DNA of 64,000 nucleotides from Pantoea eucrina (GCF_001691555.1 NZ_MAYN01000008.1:2342766-2406765); one strand, 5' to 3'; counted from the first letter of the stretch, positions 44,436-55,782 are shown. The notes: generated by a model from the letters alone, not told the origin. Numbers and translations: made by a program.

Positions 44436-47400
44436 AAAAGTACGGAGAGCTCATTCAATTTGAGCCCGTCACAACTATCATCAAACTCAAGGAGTCTGCT
44501 GAACAGCACAAAGCTCAGCAGTTGGTGGCGTCTTATGTTATCTCGGACAAGATGGCACTAAAACTGGCTGACATCATCATTCCACAGTTGCAGTTTGAAG
44601 AATCAGTTGATAACAAATCTCTCTGGGTTGTCGGTAACTACGGCTCAGGTAAATCACACCTAATGTCAGTGATCTCGGCAGTTGCTGAGTTTCCAGAACT
44701 TGCAAAATGTATTACTAACGACAAGGTTCGCCACGCTGCAGGCAAAATTGCCGGAAAATTTAAAGTCATTCGCTTTGAGGTCGGGGCTAGCAAAAAAGCC
44801 TTTGCTGATATCGTCACAGACAACCTGACATCCAGCTTGGCGGAAATGGGGATTGATTATCAATTCCCCTCTATGGATGAAATCTCATCCAATCACAAAC
44901 CCTACTTTGAAGAGATGATGGCGCTATTTCATCAACGCTATCCAGATCAAGGTTTGCTTTTGATTTGTGATGAAATCCTCGACTACCTGCGCTCACGGAA
45001 CCAGCAACAACTACCATTGGATATGGCGATGATGCGCGTCATGGGAGAAGTAATTGATGGCACACGCTTCCGGTTTATTTGTGGTGTTCAGGAAGCCATT
45101 TTCGACAGCACTCAATTAGCTTTTGCTACGCAGGAAGTCAAACGCATTCGTGACCGTGCAGAGCAGGTATTGATCACACGTGACGATATCAAATATGTGG
45201 TCGCTGAACGTTTGCTCAAAAAAGATGCCCAGCAACTGCACTGGATCCGTGAGTATCTGCAACAATTCACGTCTTGTTTTGATCGCATGAATGAAAGACT
45301 CGACGAATTTGTTCGGATGTTCCCTGTTCATCCTGACTACATCAATACTTTCGAGCGAGTTCATGGTGCAGGCATCGAACAACGACAGGTATTGCGTAGC
45401 CTCTCGCGGCAGATGCAAGCTTTAATGGAGCAACAAGTCCCCCTGGATAAGCCGGGAGTATTCTCTTATGACACCTACTGGGATGAACTCAGAAGTGATC
45501 CCAGCGCCAAAACCAATCCTGATGTAGGTCAGGTCATTGATGTCGGTGAAACCCTGTTTACTCGTATTGATCAAGCCTATCCAACCGCAACTGAAATAGA
45601 CTTTGCCAAACGCCTTGTAGCCGGTTTGGCAATCCATCGTTTGACTGTTGGTGATGTTTATAACGAGATGGGAGCAACAGCTGCCGAGCTACGTGACTCA
45701 CTCTGCCTCTATCTGCCTGGTATTGAGCAACTGCCCGGAGAAAAGAGTAAAAATCTAGAAACTCAGATCGTTGCTGTACTGACTAAGATTCGAAAAACCG
45801 TTAATGGCCAGTTCTTTTCAAAGAACAAGGCAAACGATCAGTTCTTTTTGGATTTGAAAAAGAATGAAGATTTTGATGCTTACATCGAAAACAAGATTCC
45901 CTTGCTTACGGATGATAGTCGTAACGGTGCCTATCGTGAAGCTATGCTGCAGATCCTGGAAGAAACTGATATGCAGCAACCCAATATTCAGATGTGGCGG
46001 CACGAACTGAAATGGTTGGATCGCAATGTTAACCGTCCAGGATGGATGTTCTTAGGCTCGCCTAATGAACGAGAAACAGCCAAGCCGCCGCTCGATTATT
46101 ACATGTACTTCATACAGCCATATAACCCGCCAAAACAGAAAAAAGAGCACATCCGCAGCGATGAAGTGCTATTTATTCTGCAAAATGCTGACGGCGATTT
46201 TGATCGCAGCCTAAACTACTATGCAGCCGCTATCGATTTACATGCTTCTGCTACAGGTAACGCCAAGAATGTCTACAAACTTAAGGCGGATGGTTATCTG
46301 AGAGAGATGCAGAGTTGGCTAAAAAGTCATTTCAAAGATGCCTACATTGCCCAATACATTGGGCAAAGCAAGCCGATGATGGACTGGCTCAAAGGTACAT
46401 CTGTCCGCAACATTTCTGGGCTCGGCGATAGCCAAATTGGCAGCCTCAAGGATATTTTTGAATCCGTTGCCAGCCATATCTTGGCTAATCACTTTGTTTC
46501 GTTGGCACCCGAGTATCCCACTTTTAGTCAGTGGATCACTTATGAAAACATCGAAAGTGCCGCCAAAGATGCGTTAAGTGTTGTCTCTGGTGGAGCTGCG
46601 ACCAAGCGAGCCAATGCCGTCCTTGACGCACTTGAATTACTGGATAGCGATAAAATTTCCCCGCTACAATCACGCTATGCCCAAGCTGTTTTAGCTGTTT
46701 TGCAAAGCAAGCCACAGGGCCAGGTGGCCAATCAGGCAGAACTGCTGGAGGCAATCAATTCCCGACTCTATTTTAAGCCAGAAAGCTTCCGACTAGAGCC
46801 GGAATGGCTGTTAGTCCTGATCGCCTGTTTGGTTTATAGCGGCGAGCTTGAATTAGTAGTGGTCGGCCATACCCTGACTGCCAGTGATGCCGTCAAATTC
46901 AAATCCGTTCCATTTGATGTACTGAAAGACTTTAAACATATCCAATCGCCCAAGGATTTTAATGTTACCGCATTAAAAGCCCTACTCACTTTGTTGGACA
47001 TGAATGACGGTTTAGCTACCACGATCCAGCAAGGTGACGAGAGCATCGTACGTGAAATGTTAAAGCGTACAGAATTACTGGTTAACGAACTAGTCAAGGG
47101 GCAGCAGAGCGTCAAAGAACGTTTGCCGTTATGGGGACAATTAGTTCTGGAAGAAAGTGAAGAACAAACGCTGTCAACACAACTAGATGAGCTTAAAAAC
47201 TTTTTGGAAACAATCCAACGCTATGACAAACCAGGTAAGCTGAAAAACCTCAAGGTGACGGCTTCAGAAATTGCCTGTTTCCAGCAAATACTTCACGCAT
47301 GGCGAAATTTTGTGCAACTCAAGGCGGCAGTTAACGATCTGACCCCATTATGTACTTACCTCAAAGAGGCTCAGTTGGTACTGCCAGAGCAGCACATATG

Positions 47401-48157
47401 GCAAGAACAAGTGAAATTGGCTCGTGATGGGCTAAGACAAGGTTTTGCGGATCCATCATTACGATGTGATGAGAACTTCAAAGCAACGCAGATCGCTATT
47501 CTGTCTGGGCTAAAAACAGATTATGCGAAGTACTATATTGAACTCTATATTCGGGCTCGTCTCGACAGCAGTGAAGAGAAAACTAAATCCAAACTTCTAA
47601 GCGACGATCGTCTTGCAGAATTGGATATTTTGAGTGGCATCACCTTGCTCCCTGCCCAACAGTTAGTTGATTGGCGTAAAGAGGCAGCACAATTACAAGC
47701 GGCTAAGCCCATTGATCCCAAACAACTGGCGATGAATGCCAATCCGGTAGAATTCAATGCTCGTCAAGAAAGCAGCAAGGCTCCGGCCAGTGAGCAATTA
47801 AAAAATCTGGAACAACGATTAGACAGTTTACAAAGCGATTGGCTTAGTAATCTGAATAGCCTGCTCGATGATCCGTTTATTAACCTCGAGCTGCTCAAAC
47901 CCAATCAAACACAGTTAATTCGCGATTTTATTCAGAACGGTCAGCTCCCTGAGTCACTTGATGCAACCTTTATACAAGCGGTAAACCAAGTACTAGCAGG
48001 GTTAGAAGAGTTAAGAATTAACTCGGTCGAACTTATTAATGCCTTGGGAAAAGGCCTTCCCCTGAGCCGTGACGAAGTAGCTGAGCGCTTTAATCGGCTG
48101 CTCGACAAGCTTTGTCAGGGTAAGGACATCAATAAAGTTCGTATCATTATCGATTAA
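44432..48157 (+). CDS. brxC: BREX type 3 ATPase BrxC (PglY-like)
   Basis: A 1241-residue AAA-type ATPase of the BrxC/PglY group. Walker A is GNYGSGKS (68-75) and Walker B is LLLICDEILDYL (DE at 180-181). The remainder is a long helical body with Glu/Leu-rich coiled coils (about 880-940 and 1080-1110). BrxC proteins are large motor-like ATPases needed for phage exclusion and host methylation. It overlaps brxF by 4 bp and is followed after 48 bp by the methyltransferase. Confidence 0.93.
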   Translation: MKKYGELIQFEPVTTIIKLKESAEQHKAQQLVASYVISDKMALKLADIIIPQLQFEESVDNKSLWVVGNYGSGKSHLMSVISAVAEFPELAKCITNDKVRHAAGKIAGKFKVIRFEVGASKKAFADIVTDNLTSSLAEMGIDYQFPSMDEISSNHKPYFEEMMALFHQRYPDQGLLLICDEILDYLRSRNQQQLPLDMAMMRVMGEVIDGTRFRFICGVQEAIFDSTQLAFATQEVKRIRDRAEQVLITRDDIKYVVAERLLKKDAQQLHWIREYLQQFTSCFDRMNERLDEFVRMFPVHPDYINTFERVHGAGIEQRQVLRSLSRQMQALMEQQVPLDKPGVFSYDTYWDELRSDPSAKTNPDVGQVIDVGETLFTRIDQAYPTATEIDFAKRLVAGLAIHRLTVGDVYNEMGATAAELRDSLCLYLPGIEQLPGEKSKNLETQIVAVLTKIRKTVNGQFFSKNKANDQFFLDLKKNEDFDAYIENKIPLLTDDSRNGAYREAMLQILEETDMQQPNIQMWRHELKWLDRNVNRPGWMFLGSPNERETAKPPLDYYMYFIQPYNPPKQKKEHIRSDEVLFILQNADGDFDRSLNYYAAAIDLHASATGNAKNVYKLKADGYLREMQSWLKSHFKDAYIAQYIGQSKPMMDWLKGTSVRNISGLGDSQIGSLKDIFESVASHILANHFVSLAPEYPTFSQWITYENIESAAKDALSVVSGGAATKRANAVLDALELLDSDKISPLQSRYAQAVLAVLQSKPQGQVANQAELLEAINSRLYFKPESFRLEPEWLLVLIACLVYSGELELVVVGHTLTASDAVKFKSVPFDVLKDFKHIQSPKDFNVTALKALLTLLDMNDGLATTIQQGDESIVREMLKRTELLVNELVKGQQSVKERLPLWGQLVLEESEEQTLSTQLDELKNFLETIQRYDKPGKLKNLKVTASEIACFQQILHAWRNFVQLKAAVNDLTPLCTYLKEAQLVLPEQHIWQEQVKLARDGLRQGFADPSLRCDENFKATQIAILSGLKTDYAKYYIELYIRARLDSSEEKTKSKLLSDDRLAELDILSGITLLPAQQLVDWRKEAAQLQAAKPIDPKQLAMNANPVEFNARQESSKAPASEQLKNLEQRLDSLQSDWLSNLNSLLDDPFINLELLKPNQTQLIRDFIQNGQLPESLDATFIQAVNQVLAGLEELRINSVELINALGKGLPLSRDEVAERFNRLLDKLCQGKDINKVRIIID

Positions 48158-48205
48158 TATAGACTTGCGGGTAGAACATAGTTCATATCCGCCATAGGAA
48201 GCATT

Positions 48206-51010
48206 ATGCAACAAGACAGCTTATTCTCCAACGAGAACTCATTACAGGAACAAAAAGTAGGTCAAGTGACCTGCTTGGGAAAGACTTTCGATAACGATCA
48301 AGCTCGTCGAGAATATTTTTTGGCTTTGCTAGCGGAAAAACTTAAAGACCCAGAATTTCGCAAAATAGAAGGATTTCCCATCGGTAGTGATGAGAACATT
48401 TTGAACCTAAGTGATCCACCTTTTTACACGGCCTGCCCTAACCCATGGATAGAGGATATTGTTGCAGAATGGGAATCAAAAAGCCTATTTAGAGAAGAAA
48501 AATATCATAGGGAGCCATTTGTCGCAGATGTTAGCGAAGGTAAGCAAGAGCCTATTTACAATGCCCATACTTATCATACTAAAGTCCCCCATAAAGCAAT
48601 AATGAGATATTTTCTTCATTATACTGAACCTGGTGATATTGTCCTCGATGGGTTTAGCGGCTCAGGCATGGCCGGGGTGGCAGCACAGATGTGCGCCAGT
48701 CAAGAAGAAATTAGAAAACTAGGCTACATCGTCGATACTCAAGATGGTTCGGTTAGTTCTGACGGAGTTGTTTTCAGTCATGTTGGCGCTAGAAAATGTA
48801 TTTTAAATGATCTTTCCCCTTCCGCCAACAATATTGCTTTTGGAAGCAACAGTCCAATTGATGTCACTCGTTTGCACAAAATTGCAAATAGCATTTTATC
48901 TTCGGTCAAGGAGAAGTATTCATGGATGTTCAAGACTATCGACCCTGAAACGGGAAATACTGTCGATGTCAAATACTATGTATGGAGTGAGGTGCTACAG
49001 TGTAATAGCTGCTCTAACGATGTTGTTTTTTCTGACAATGCATTATCCGAGGATTATTCGAAAGTTTCTGATAACTTTCAATGTAAACACTGTGGAGTGA
49101 CTCTCAACAAGAAAGATTTATTACCTGTCTACGAAAAATACATTGACCAATATAGTAAAAAAATGCTTGAAAGACCAAAAAGAGTCATGACTCTAGTGTG
49201 TTTTTCAAGAAAACGAAGAAATATCATTAAAAGACCTGATGAGCACGATCTAAATATTATCAATGAAGTCATGAAGTTAAGTGAGAATATTTACTTCCCT
49301 AGTAATGAAATTCCCGACATGCAAATGATGCGAGTAGGGAGGATGAAACCATCAAAAATTAGTCAAATCAATCATTTCTATTATGAAAAAATAAGAATAA
49401 TCTTATCCAATTTATGGCAAGAAGCTAACTCCATTGATGATTTTGGGATAAGAGAAGCACTATGTTATTGGCTAGATTCTCATTTCGTAAATTTATCTTT
49501 AAGGAATAGGTTTAGGCCGGGAGTTTCGTTTCCTTATAATCCAATGGCGGGGGTTTTTTATGTGCCAATGATGAGTTCGGAAGCAAATCCTTTTGTTGCA
49601 TATGAAAATAAGCTAGAGAGAATACTAACAGCATTCAATTCCATCGAAAAATGCAAAGATAATTTTGTGATAAGCTGTGGTTCAGCTAGCAATCTAAAAA
49701 TACGCGACAATACAATAGATTATATTTTTACAGATCCGCCATTCGGTGAGAACATTTACTATTCTGATCTAAATTTCTTCATAGAGGCATGGAGAGGTGT
49801 TTTCACGAATGTGGAAAAAGAAGCCATTATTGACCGAGTTAAAGGAAAAGACCTAATTACCTATATAAATATAATGTGTGATAGTTTTAAAGAATACTTC
49901 AGAGTATTGAAACCGGGGAAATGGATAACAGTGGAATTTTCTAATACACAGTCATCTGTTTGGAATGGAATTCAAACTGCATTATCTAATGCTGGCTTTA
50001 TTGTTGCTGGTGTTTCTATACTAGACAAAATAACTAATACATTCCAAGCTGTCAACACAACAACAGCGGTAAAACAAGATCTTGTTATCTCAGCTTATAA
50101 ACCAAATTCAGATTTTGAACAACGTTTCAAAGCTGAGCTTAATACTCCAGATGGTGTTTGGGATTTCATTTTCACACACTTGAATTTCTTACCTGTAATA
50201 AAGCAGCAAAATGGTGCGCTAGTTTATATTTCAGAAAGGGATCCGAGAATTCTCTATGATCAACTTGTCGCATATTACGTTAGAAGTGGCCACCCTGTGC
50301 CAATGTCTAGTATAGAGTTCCAAACGTCTATAGAACAACGGCTTGTTATACAAGATGGAATGGTATTTTTACCTGAACAATCTGTAGAATACGCCAGAAA
50401 GAAGATTTTGGCAAAAGAACTCATTCAAGCATCTTTATTTGTTAAAGATGAAGCAACAGCTATTAGTTGGTTAACTCAATTACTTAAGAGAAAACCTTCA
50501 GTTTTTTCAGATGTGAATCCACTATTTATGCAGCAACTAGGAGGATGGAGTAAAAATGAGATTGTTCTGGATCTGCGTGAACTTTTAACACAAAACTTTC
50601 TCTGCTATGACGGGCAAGACGAAGTGCCTGATCAAATTCATAGCTATCTATCCAGCAACTGGAAAGAACTTAGAAACCTGCCGAAAAACGATCCCGCATT
50701 AGTTGCCAAAGCGAAAGATCGATGGTACCTACCAGATCCAAACAAAGCTAGTGATTTAGAAAGGCTACGTGAAAAATCGTTGCTAAAAGAGTTTGAAGAG
50801 TACAGGGCCACCAAGAAAAAACTAAAAGTCTTCCGCATCGAAGCAGTGCGGGCTGGCTTTAAGATGTTATGGGAACGACAGGAGTATCCTGCTTTAATCG
50901 CCGTAGCCGATAAATTACCAAGCAGCATATTGGAAGAAGATCCAGTGTTATTGATGTATTTCGACCAAGCGGTTACCTTGAGTCAAGTCGATACCGATGA
51001 CGAGTGGTGA
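48206..51010 (+). CDS. pglX: BREX type 3 DNA methyltransferase PglX (PglXI)
   Basis: A 934-residue adenine-type methyltransferase. SAM motif I is DGFSGSGMAG (from 148) and the catalytic motif IV is DPPFGEN (510-516). Between them is a zinc ribbon, CNSC (266-269) with CKHC (293-296). The C-terminal 250 residues are likely target-recognition and partner-binding. In BREX it marks host DNA as self and also takes part in phage exclusion. GGAAGCATT precedes the ATG. The middle of the gene is more AT-rich than its flanks, which often marks exchange of specificity regions. Confidence 0.93.
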   Translation: MQQDSLFSNENSLQEQKVGQVTCLGKTFDNDQARREYFLALLAEKLKDPEFRKIEGFPIGSDENILNLSDPPFYTACPNPWIEDIVAEWESKSLFREEKYHREPFVADVSEGKQEPIYNAHTYHTKVPHKAIMRYFLHYTEPGDIVLDGFSGSGMAGVAAQMCASQEEIRKLGYIVDTQDGSVSSDGVVFSHVGARKCILNDLSPSANNIAFGSNSPIDVTRLHKIANSILSSVKEKYSWMFKTIDPETGNTVDVKYYVWSEVLQCNSCSNDVVFSDNALSEDYSKVSDNFQCKHCGVTLNKKDLLPVYEKYIDQYSKKMLERPKRVMTLVCFSRKRRNIIKRPDEHDLNIINEVMKLSENIYFPSNEIPDMQMMRVGRMKPSKISQINHFYYEKIRIILSNLWQEANSIDDFGIREALCYWLDSHFVNLSLRNRFRPGVSFPYNPMAGVFYVPMMSSEANPFVAYENKLERILTAFNSIEKCKDNFVISCGSASNLKIRDNTIDYIFTDPPFGENIYYSDLNFFIEAWRGVFTNVEKEAIIDRVKGKDLITYINIMCDSFKEYFRVLKPGKWITVEFSNTQSSVWNGIQTALSNAGFIVAGVSILDKITNTFQAVNTTTAVKQDLVISAYKPNSDFEQRFKAELNTPDGVWDFIFTHLNFLPVIKQQNGALVYISERDPRILYDQLVAYYVRSGHPVPMSSIEFQTSIEQRLVIQDGMVFLPEQSVEYARKKILAKELIQASLFVKDEATAISWLTQLLKRKPSVFSDVNPLFMQQLGGWSKNEIVLDLRELLTQNFLCYDGQDEVPDQIHSYLSSNWKELRNLPKNDPALVAKAKDRWYLPDPNKASDLERLREKSLLKEFEEYRATKKKLKVFRIEAVRAGFKMLWERQEYPALIAVADKLPSSILEEDPVLLMYFDQAVTLSQVDTDDEW

Positions 51011-51016
51011 TAAACA

Positions 51017-53815
51017 ATGTGGCAGGTAGGTGACTGGGCCTGGAGTCAGGCCCATCAACAATATGTCAAAGTGATTGAATCTGCTGGCCTCTGGGGCCAG
51101 CAGCATTACCGTGTCTGGTTACAGCAACAAGATGTAGTACTCAAGGTATTAGACACCGATCTCTACAACCAACCGGTACAGACAATCGTGACGGCTGATA
51201 CGTTATGCTACTTGGCCACTGCAGCCAAAATTGCCAACGTCCAGCAGGAAGATACTTTACTGGCACCAATAGAATCGAATGTCATTCCTTTGCCGCACCA
51301 GCTGAAGGCGCTCACCAAGGCAATGAGCCAAAAACAGGTGCGCTATCTGTTTGCTGATGAAGTAGGTCTGGGCAAAACCATCGAGGCTGGACTGGTCATG
51401 CGTGAATTGAAGTTGCGCGGACTGGCAAAGCGAATACTAGTTTGCGCACCTAAAGGGTTGGTTAGTCAGTGGGTAAGTGAAATGCAGACCCACTTCAACG
51501 AGTCATTCCAATTGATGCTGCCCGGTGAACAAAAACCGCAGAATGAACATGACAATATCTGGTCACGTTATGATCAAGTTGTCTGCCCTGTCGACAGTAT
51601 CAAGCCCATTGAAAGCCGCAAAGGATGGCCACTCAAACAACTTAATGAGTACAACAAGCTTCGTTTTGATGACCTGTTGGCTGCGGGTTGGGACCTTATC
51701 ATCATTGATGAAGCCCATCGTCTCGGCGGTAGCACCGACCAGGTCGCCCGTTACAAGCTAGGCCAAGGTTTGGCCGAAGCAGCTCCCTATTTATTGTTAT
51801 TATCCGCTACACCACATCAAGGCAAAAGTGATGCTTTCCACCGTTTGATGGCCCTGCTCGATGCCGAAGCCTTTCCAGATGTAAGCTCGGTCTCACAGGA
51901 GCGGGTCCAGCCATTTGTGGTGCGTACTGAAAAACGGATCGCCATCGATGGCGAAGGTAAGCCACTTTTTTGTCCTCGGCAAACAGAAATGGTTGCCGTT
52001 GCCTGGCAAGCCCGGCATGAATTACAGCGTCACCTCTATGAAGAGGTGACTGAGTACATTAAAGAAGGCTACAACCAAGCCCAAGCCAAACAACAAAATG
52101 CTATTGGCTTTTTGATGATATTAATGCAGCGTTTGGTGAGTTCTAGTAGTGCGGCCATCTCACGAACCCTCGCCCGTCGGCTAAAAGTACTAGAAAATAA
52201 GCGGGTAGAAGAAGAATTACCTTTGGCGTTTGCCGATGAGTGGGTGGATCTGGATGGTCAAACCCAGCTGGACGAATTATTAGCTCAGTGCCAAACATCG
52301 TTGGAGAATGAAAAAAACGAAGTGCGCCGTTTGCTAGCGTTAGCGGAGCAATGTGTAAGTGCCGAAAATGATGCCAAAGCCGAAGCCTTACTCGATTGGC
52401 TCTACCGCCTACAGCAAGAAGAGGGAGATCCATACCTGAAGATGCTGGTGTTCACAGAGTTTGTGCCGACCCAAGAAATGTTGGCGCAGTTCTTAGTTGA
52501 ACGAGGTATCAGTGTCGTTAGTCTCAACGGCTCAATGGATCTGTCAGAGCGTAAAAAGGTACAAGCTGCCTTCGCCAGTGATACTCGCATTCTGATTTCA
52601 ACCGATGCCGGTGGAGAAGGTCTAAACCTTCAGTTCTGCCATGTGATTGTTAATTACGATATGCCCTGGAATCCGATGCGCATGGAACAACGTATTGGCC
52701 GCGTCGATCGTATCGGCCAACAGCATATCGTTCGCGCACTGAACTTTGTGCTCGAAGATACCGTTGAGCACAGAGTTCGCGAAATTCTCGAAGCGAAGTT
52801 ACAAATTATCCTCGAAGAGTTTGGCGTTGATAAGACCAGCGATGTATTGGATTCCTCTGCTGCTAATCATCTGTTTGATGAGTTGTTTATCACATCGATC
52901 ACTGATCCTGCTTTAATGGATCAGGAGTTAGCTAAAGCCCTAGCCACCTTAAGAGACGGTGCAGTGGACAAGCGGCAACAGGATGCACTGTTTGGTGGCG
53001 GAGATCCCTTATCTGCTGAGGACTATCGCCAAGCCTTGAACCATCCATTACCCTATTGGGTACAGAGCATGGTCGCTAGTTACTTGCGCTGGCAACGTAG
53101 TATGCAGCATCCAGCTGATTTTACTGACGAAATTGATGGGAGTCATACTCTAACTTGGCCAGATGGTGCAACATGGAGTGGAATAACCTTTATTGGGAAA
53201 ATCGCCCAGCAACAGCCAAGTTTCACGCACCTAACGCTCGAAAACCCCAAGATAAAAGGGCTGTGTAGTCAATTACCTGTTTGGAGTCAAGCACAACCCA
53301 TCCCCAGTGTTGCTGTTAAGTCACTACCAGCCGGAGCGAATGGTTATTGGGCATTATGGAGTATCCGCCTTGTGGCTGGCCATGAGCGACGCTGCCAATA
53401 TATGCCAGTCTATATCAAGCCCAACGGTCAATATTACGCAACAGCATCCCAAAGAGTCTGGGATGCTGTCTGTAGTAAAGAATTTGATATTTTACCTCAA
53501 GACTTAGCAGTCGATTCTTTTTTACATCAGTCGATCTATGCTCTTATGCATAAGGCGGCACAAGAGGAAGGAAAAGCTATCTTCGAAAGCATGTTGACAG
53601 CTAATCAGACCGATTTAGATAACCAGGTTGAAAAAGGTGAATACTCATTTAATGCAAGAAAAAAAGCAATAGAACGAGTTGGATTACCAGAGGTTCGCCA
53701 ATTTCGCTTGCGTCAATTAAGTAGTGAATATGCTCTGTGGCTCCAGGATATAGATAAAAAACGCAGGGTGATTCCTGACATGGTTTTACACACCATTATT
53801 GAAATTAAAGGATGA
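51017..53815 (+). CDS. brxH: BREX type 3 SNF2-family helicase BrxH (BrxHII)
   Basis: A 932-residue SF2/SNF2-like ATPase. Motif I is DEVGLGKT (114-121), motif II is DEAH (231-234), motif III LLLSATPHQGK, motif V STDAGGEGLNL and motif VI QRIGRVDRIGQ. It would translocate on DNA within the BREX complex. It starts 6 bp after pglX and its stop overlaps the pglZ start. Confidence 0.94.
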   Translation: MWQVGDWAWSQAHQQYVKVIESAGLWGQQHYRVWLQQQDVVLKVLDTDLYNQPVQTIVTADTLCYLATAAKIANVQQEDTLLAPIESNVIPLPHQLKALTKAMSQKQVRYLFADEVGLGKTIEAGLVMRELKLRGLAKRILVCAPKGLVSQWVSEMQTHFNESFQLMLPGEQKPQNEHDNIWSRYDQVVCPVDSIKPIESRKGWPLKQLNEYNKLRFDDLLAAGWDLIIIDEAHRLGGSTDQVARYKLGQGLAEAAPYLLLLSATPHQGKSDAFHRLMALLDAEAFPDVSSVSQERVQPFVVRTEKRIAIDGEGKPLFCPRQTEMVAVAWQARHELQRHLYEEVTEYIKEGYNQAQAKQQNAIGFLMILMQRLVSSSSAAISRTLARRLKVLENKRVEEELPLAFADEWVDLDGQTQLDELLAQCQTSLENEKNEVRRLLALAEQCVSAENDAKAEALLDWLYRLQQEEGDPYLKMLVFTEFVPTQEMLAQFLVERGISVVSLNGSMDLSERKKVQAAFASDTRILISTDAGGEGLNLQFCHVIVNYDMPWNPMRMEQRIGRVDRIGQQHIVRALNFVLEDTVEHRVREILEAKLQIILEEFGVDKTSDVLDSSAANHLFDELFITSITDPALMDQELAKALATLRDGAVDKRQQDALFGGGDPLSAEDYRQALNHPLPYWVQSMVASYLRWQRSMQHPADFTDEIDGSHTLTWPDGATWSGITFIGKIAQQQPSFTHLTLENPKIKGLCSQLPVWSQAQPIPSVAVKSLPAGANGYWALWSIRLVAGHERRCQYMPVYIKPNGQYYATASQRVWDAVCSKEFDILPQDLAVDSFLHQSIYALMHKAAQEEGKAIFESMLTANQTDLDNQVEKGEYSFNARKKAIERVGLPEVRQFRLRQLSSEYALWLQDIDKKRRVIPDMVLHTIIEIKG

Positions 53816-55782
53816 ATATGACTTGGCAGGATGACGTTATTCATAAAGTAAATTTGGATGGGGATTTTGTATACATCATAAACGATCCAGATGGACTACT
53901 ATATGAGCCTGTTATAGCAACCTCACTTCAAGAAAAAAATGCGTTCATTTTTGATGATGATGACCCATTAGCATTACGTCTGGCCTATGAAACATGGCGT
54001 AGTGATGAGAATAAAATATCTTTCCTTATTCGACTGGCGGCAGAGAGTGATATTTTTATACCTCATGATATCCATCGTGAGTCAAAAGAGATTGATTTTC
54101 ATCTATCAGAATTTTTCCAGGATATTGATTCAGATATACTAAGATTACTACCAGCTGAGTTTTATCAGTCAGTCATGGATGCACTGAAGTCATTTGCACC
54201 AGGTAGGCTTAGCCCACAATCCAGTCTAGATTTCTTATTGCGCCATATATATAGAATTGCACCTGAGATAATCCAATCCAGTACGGACCTCGTTAGGTTA
54301 TTGATTAGAAAGCATTATATTGGTATTGAAATGCCAATGCCAATTGAAACGAGACTAATTCATCTACTGAGTTTAGTGCCGAGTTTTGGTTTATGGAATG
54401 TCAATCAGCTTATTTCCAATAAATCTTATTTTTTTGATTTCCTTCAAAAACAATGGGAAATATACTTACAAGATGAAGAAAAGAGTTCTATCTCCTTTGC
54501 ACCTCGACCAAATACTCAGCTAATTGTTCCCTTTGCTGATGGTGACGTTCGCATTTTTATTGATAATCTTTTTGCTGAAGGCATTATAAAACCAGTAGCG
54601 ATAAAAAACTTACCTCCTGAACACTGGGCATCATTTGCTGTATTAAAAGAACCAAAACTAACAGAAAAAGAACGAATACTACACCTACTTAATAATGCAA
54701 AAAAAACATTCAACCAATACTCAGATGAAAGTGCAAATGCAGATTTCTGGCTTGAGCAGTCACGTTCTCTTGGTATCATGAATGCCATTTTTTATCAAAA
54801 TAAAAAATTGCCTGCAGTTGAAGTTTTGTTTGATGACATTAAAAATATTAACACTGATGTGGATGAATTATTTCAACGTTGGTTACTAATCAACTATGCG
54901 AAAATACAAACCATACCAACTGTTCGTTACCCATCTATGTTGCATAAAGTTCCTGACTGGATATCACGCAGGATAGATTCTGGCAATAAAATTTGTTTGC
55001 TTGTTTTAGATGGTATGGGGGCTCGCCAATGGCCATTATTACGTAAGCAATTGCAAATATGCGAAAATATTTCAATAGAAGAGCACTCTTGTTTTGCTTG
55101 GGTGCCAACGATAACATCAATTTCACGGCAAACCTTGTTCTCAGGGAAACGTCCATTTTTGTTTGGTGAATCCTTACTGACTACAAATAAAGAAGAACAA
55201 CTATGGATTAATTATTGGATGGATAAAGGCTTAAGCAAACGAGAAATTAAGTATGCAAAGAAAATTGAGAACTATTCAGTCGATGAATGGCAATCACTAG
55301 TTGGGTCACTACCAGTTAAAATTGCCGGTTTAGTCATAAATTTTATCGATGAACAGATGCACGGAATGAAAATGGGAATGGCTGGACTAAATGTATTGGT
55401 TGATAGCTGGCTGGCCGAATGGAAATTCAAAGATAAAATTTCAGACCTGCTGGAGAATGGGTTTGAAATTATAATTACTTCAGACCATGGTAACCAAGAG
55501 GCTATCGGTATGGGATATATAAATGAAGGGGTAAAAGCGGAGACTCGGGGAGAACGAGTACGAATTTATAATAACCCCAGTCTGCGAGACAGCTCTGCTG
55601 CAAACTATCAAGATTCTGTGATAGTATGGCCCGGTCCTGAGATGGGCCTGCCAAAAGGGACATATCCTTTGCTAGCCTGCTCTGATAAAGCCTTTAAAAG
55701 TAAAGGGGATGTCGTTGTAGGGCATGGCGGAATCAGCCTCCATGAGGCAATAGTGCCTTTCATTATTGTTAACAAAAAGTAG
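53812..55782 (+). CDS. pglZ: BREX type 3 PglZ, alkaline phosphatase-like protein
   Basis: A 656-residue PglZ protein, the hallmark gene of BREX. The phosphatase-like domain holds the metal-binding LVLDGMGARQWPLL (Asp400), WVPTITSISRQTLFSG (nucleophile Thr/Ser region), ITSDHGNQEAIG (Asp558, His559) and VVGHGGISLHE. The N-terminal 350 residues are specific to type 3. The first ATG overlaps the brxH stop; the third codon is also ATG (53818) and has a better spaced AAGG. Confidence 0.94.
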   Translation: MNMTWQDDVIHKVNLDGDFVYIINDPDGLLYEPVIATSLQEKNAFIFDDDDPLALRLAYETWRSDENKISFLIRLAAESDIFIPHDIHRESKEIDFHLSEFFQDIDSDILRLLPAEFYQSVMDALKSFAPGRLSPQSSLDFLLRHIYRIAPEIIQSSTDLVRLLIRKHYIGIEMPMPIETRLIHLLSLVPSFGLWNVNQLISNKSYFFDFLQKQWEIYLQDEEKSSISFAPRPNTQLIVPFADGDVRIFIDNLFAEGIIKPVAIKNLPPEHWASFAVLKEPKLTEKERILHLLNNAKKTFNQYSDESANADFWLEQSRSLGIMNAIFYQNKKLPAVEVLFDDIKNINTDVDELFQRWLLINYAKIQTIPTVRYPSMLHKVPDWISRRIDSGNKICLLVLDGMGARQWPLLRKQLQICENISIEEHSCFAWVPTITSISRQTLFSGKRPFLFGESLLTTNKEEQLWINYWMDKGLSKREIKYAKKIENYSVDEWQSLVGSLPVKIAGLVINFIDEQMHGMKMGMAGLNVLVDSWLAEWKFKDKISDLLENGFEIIITSDHGNQEAIGMGYINEGVKAETRGERVRIYNNPSLRDSSAANYQDSVIVWPGPEMGLPKGTYPLLACSDKAFKSKGDVVVGHGGISLHEAIVPFIIVNKK

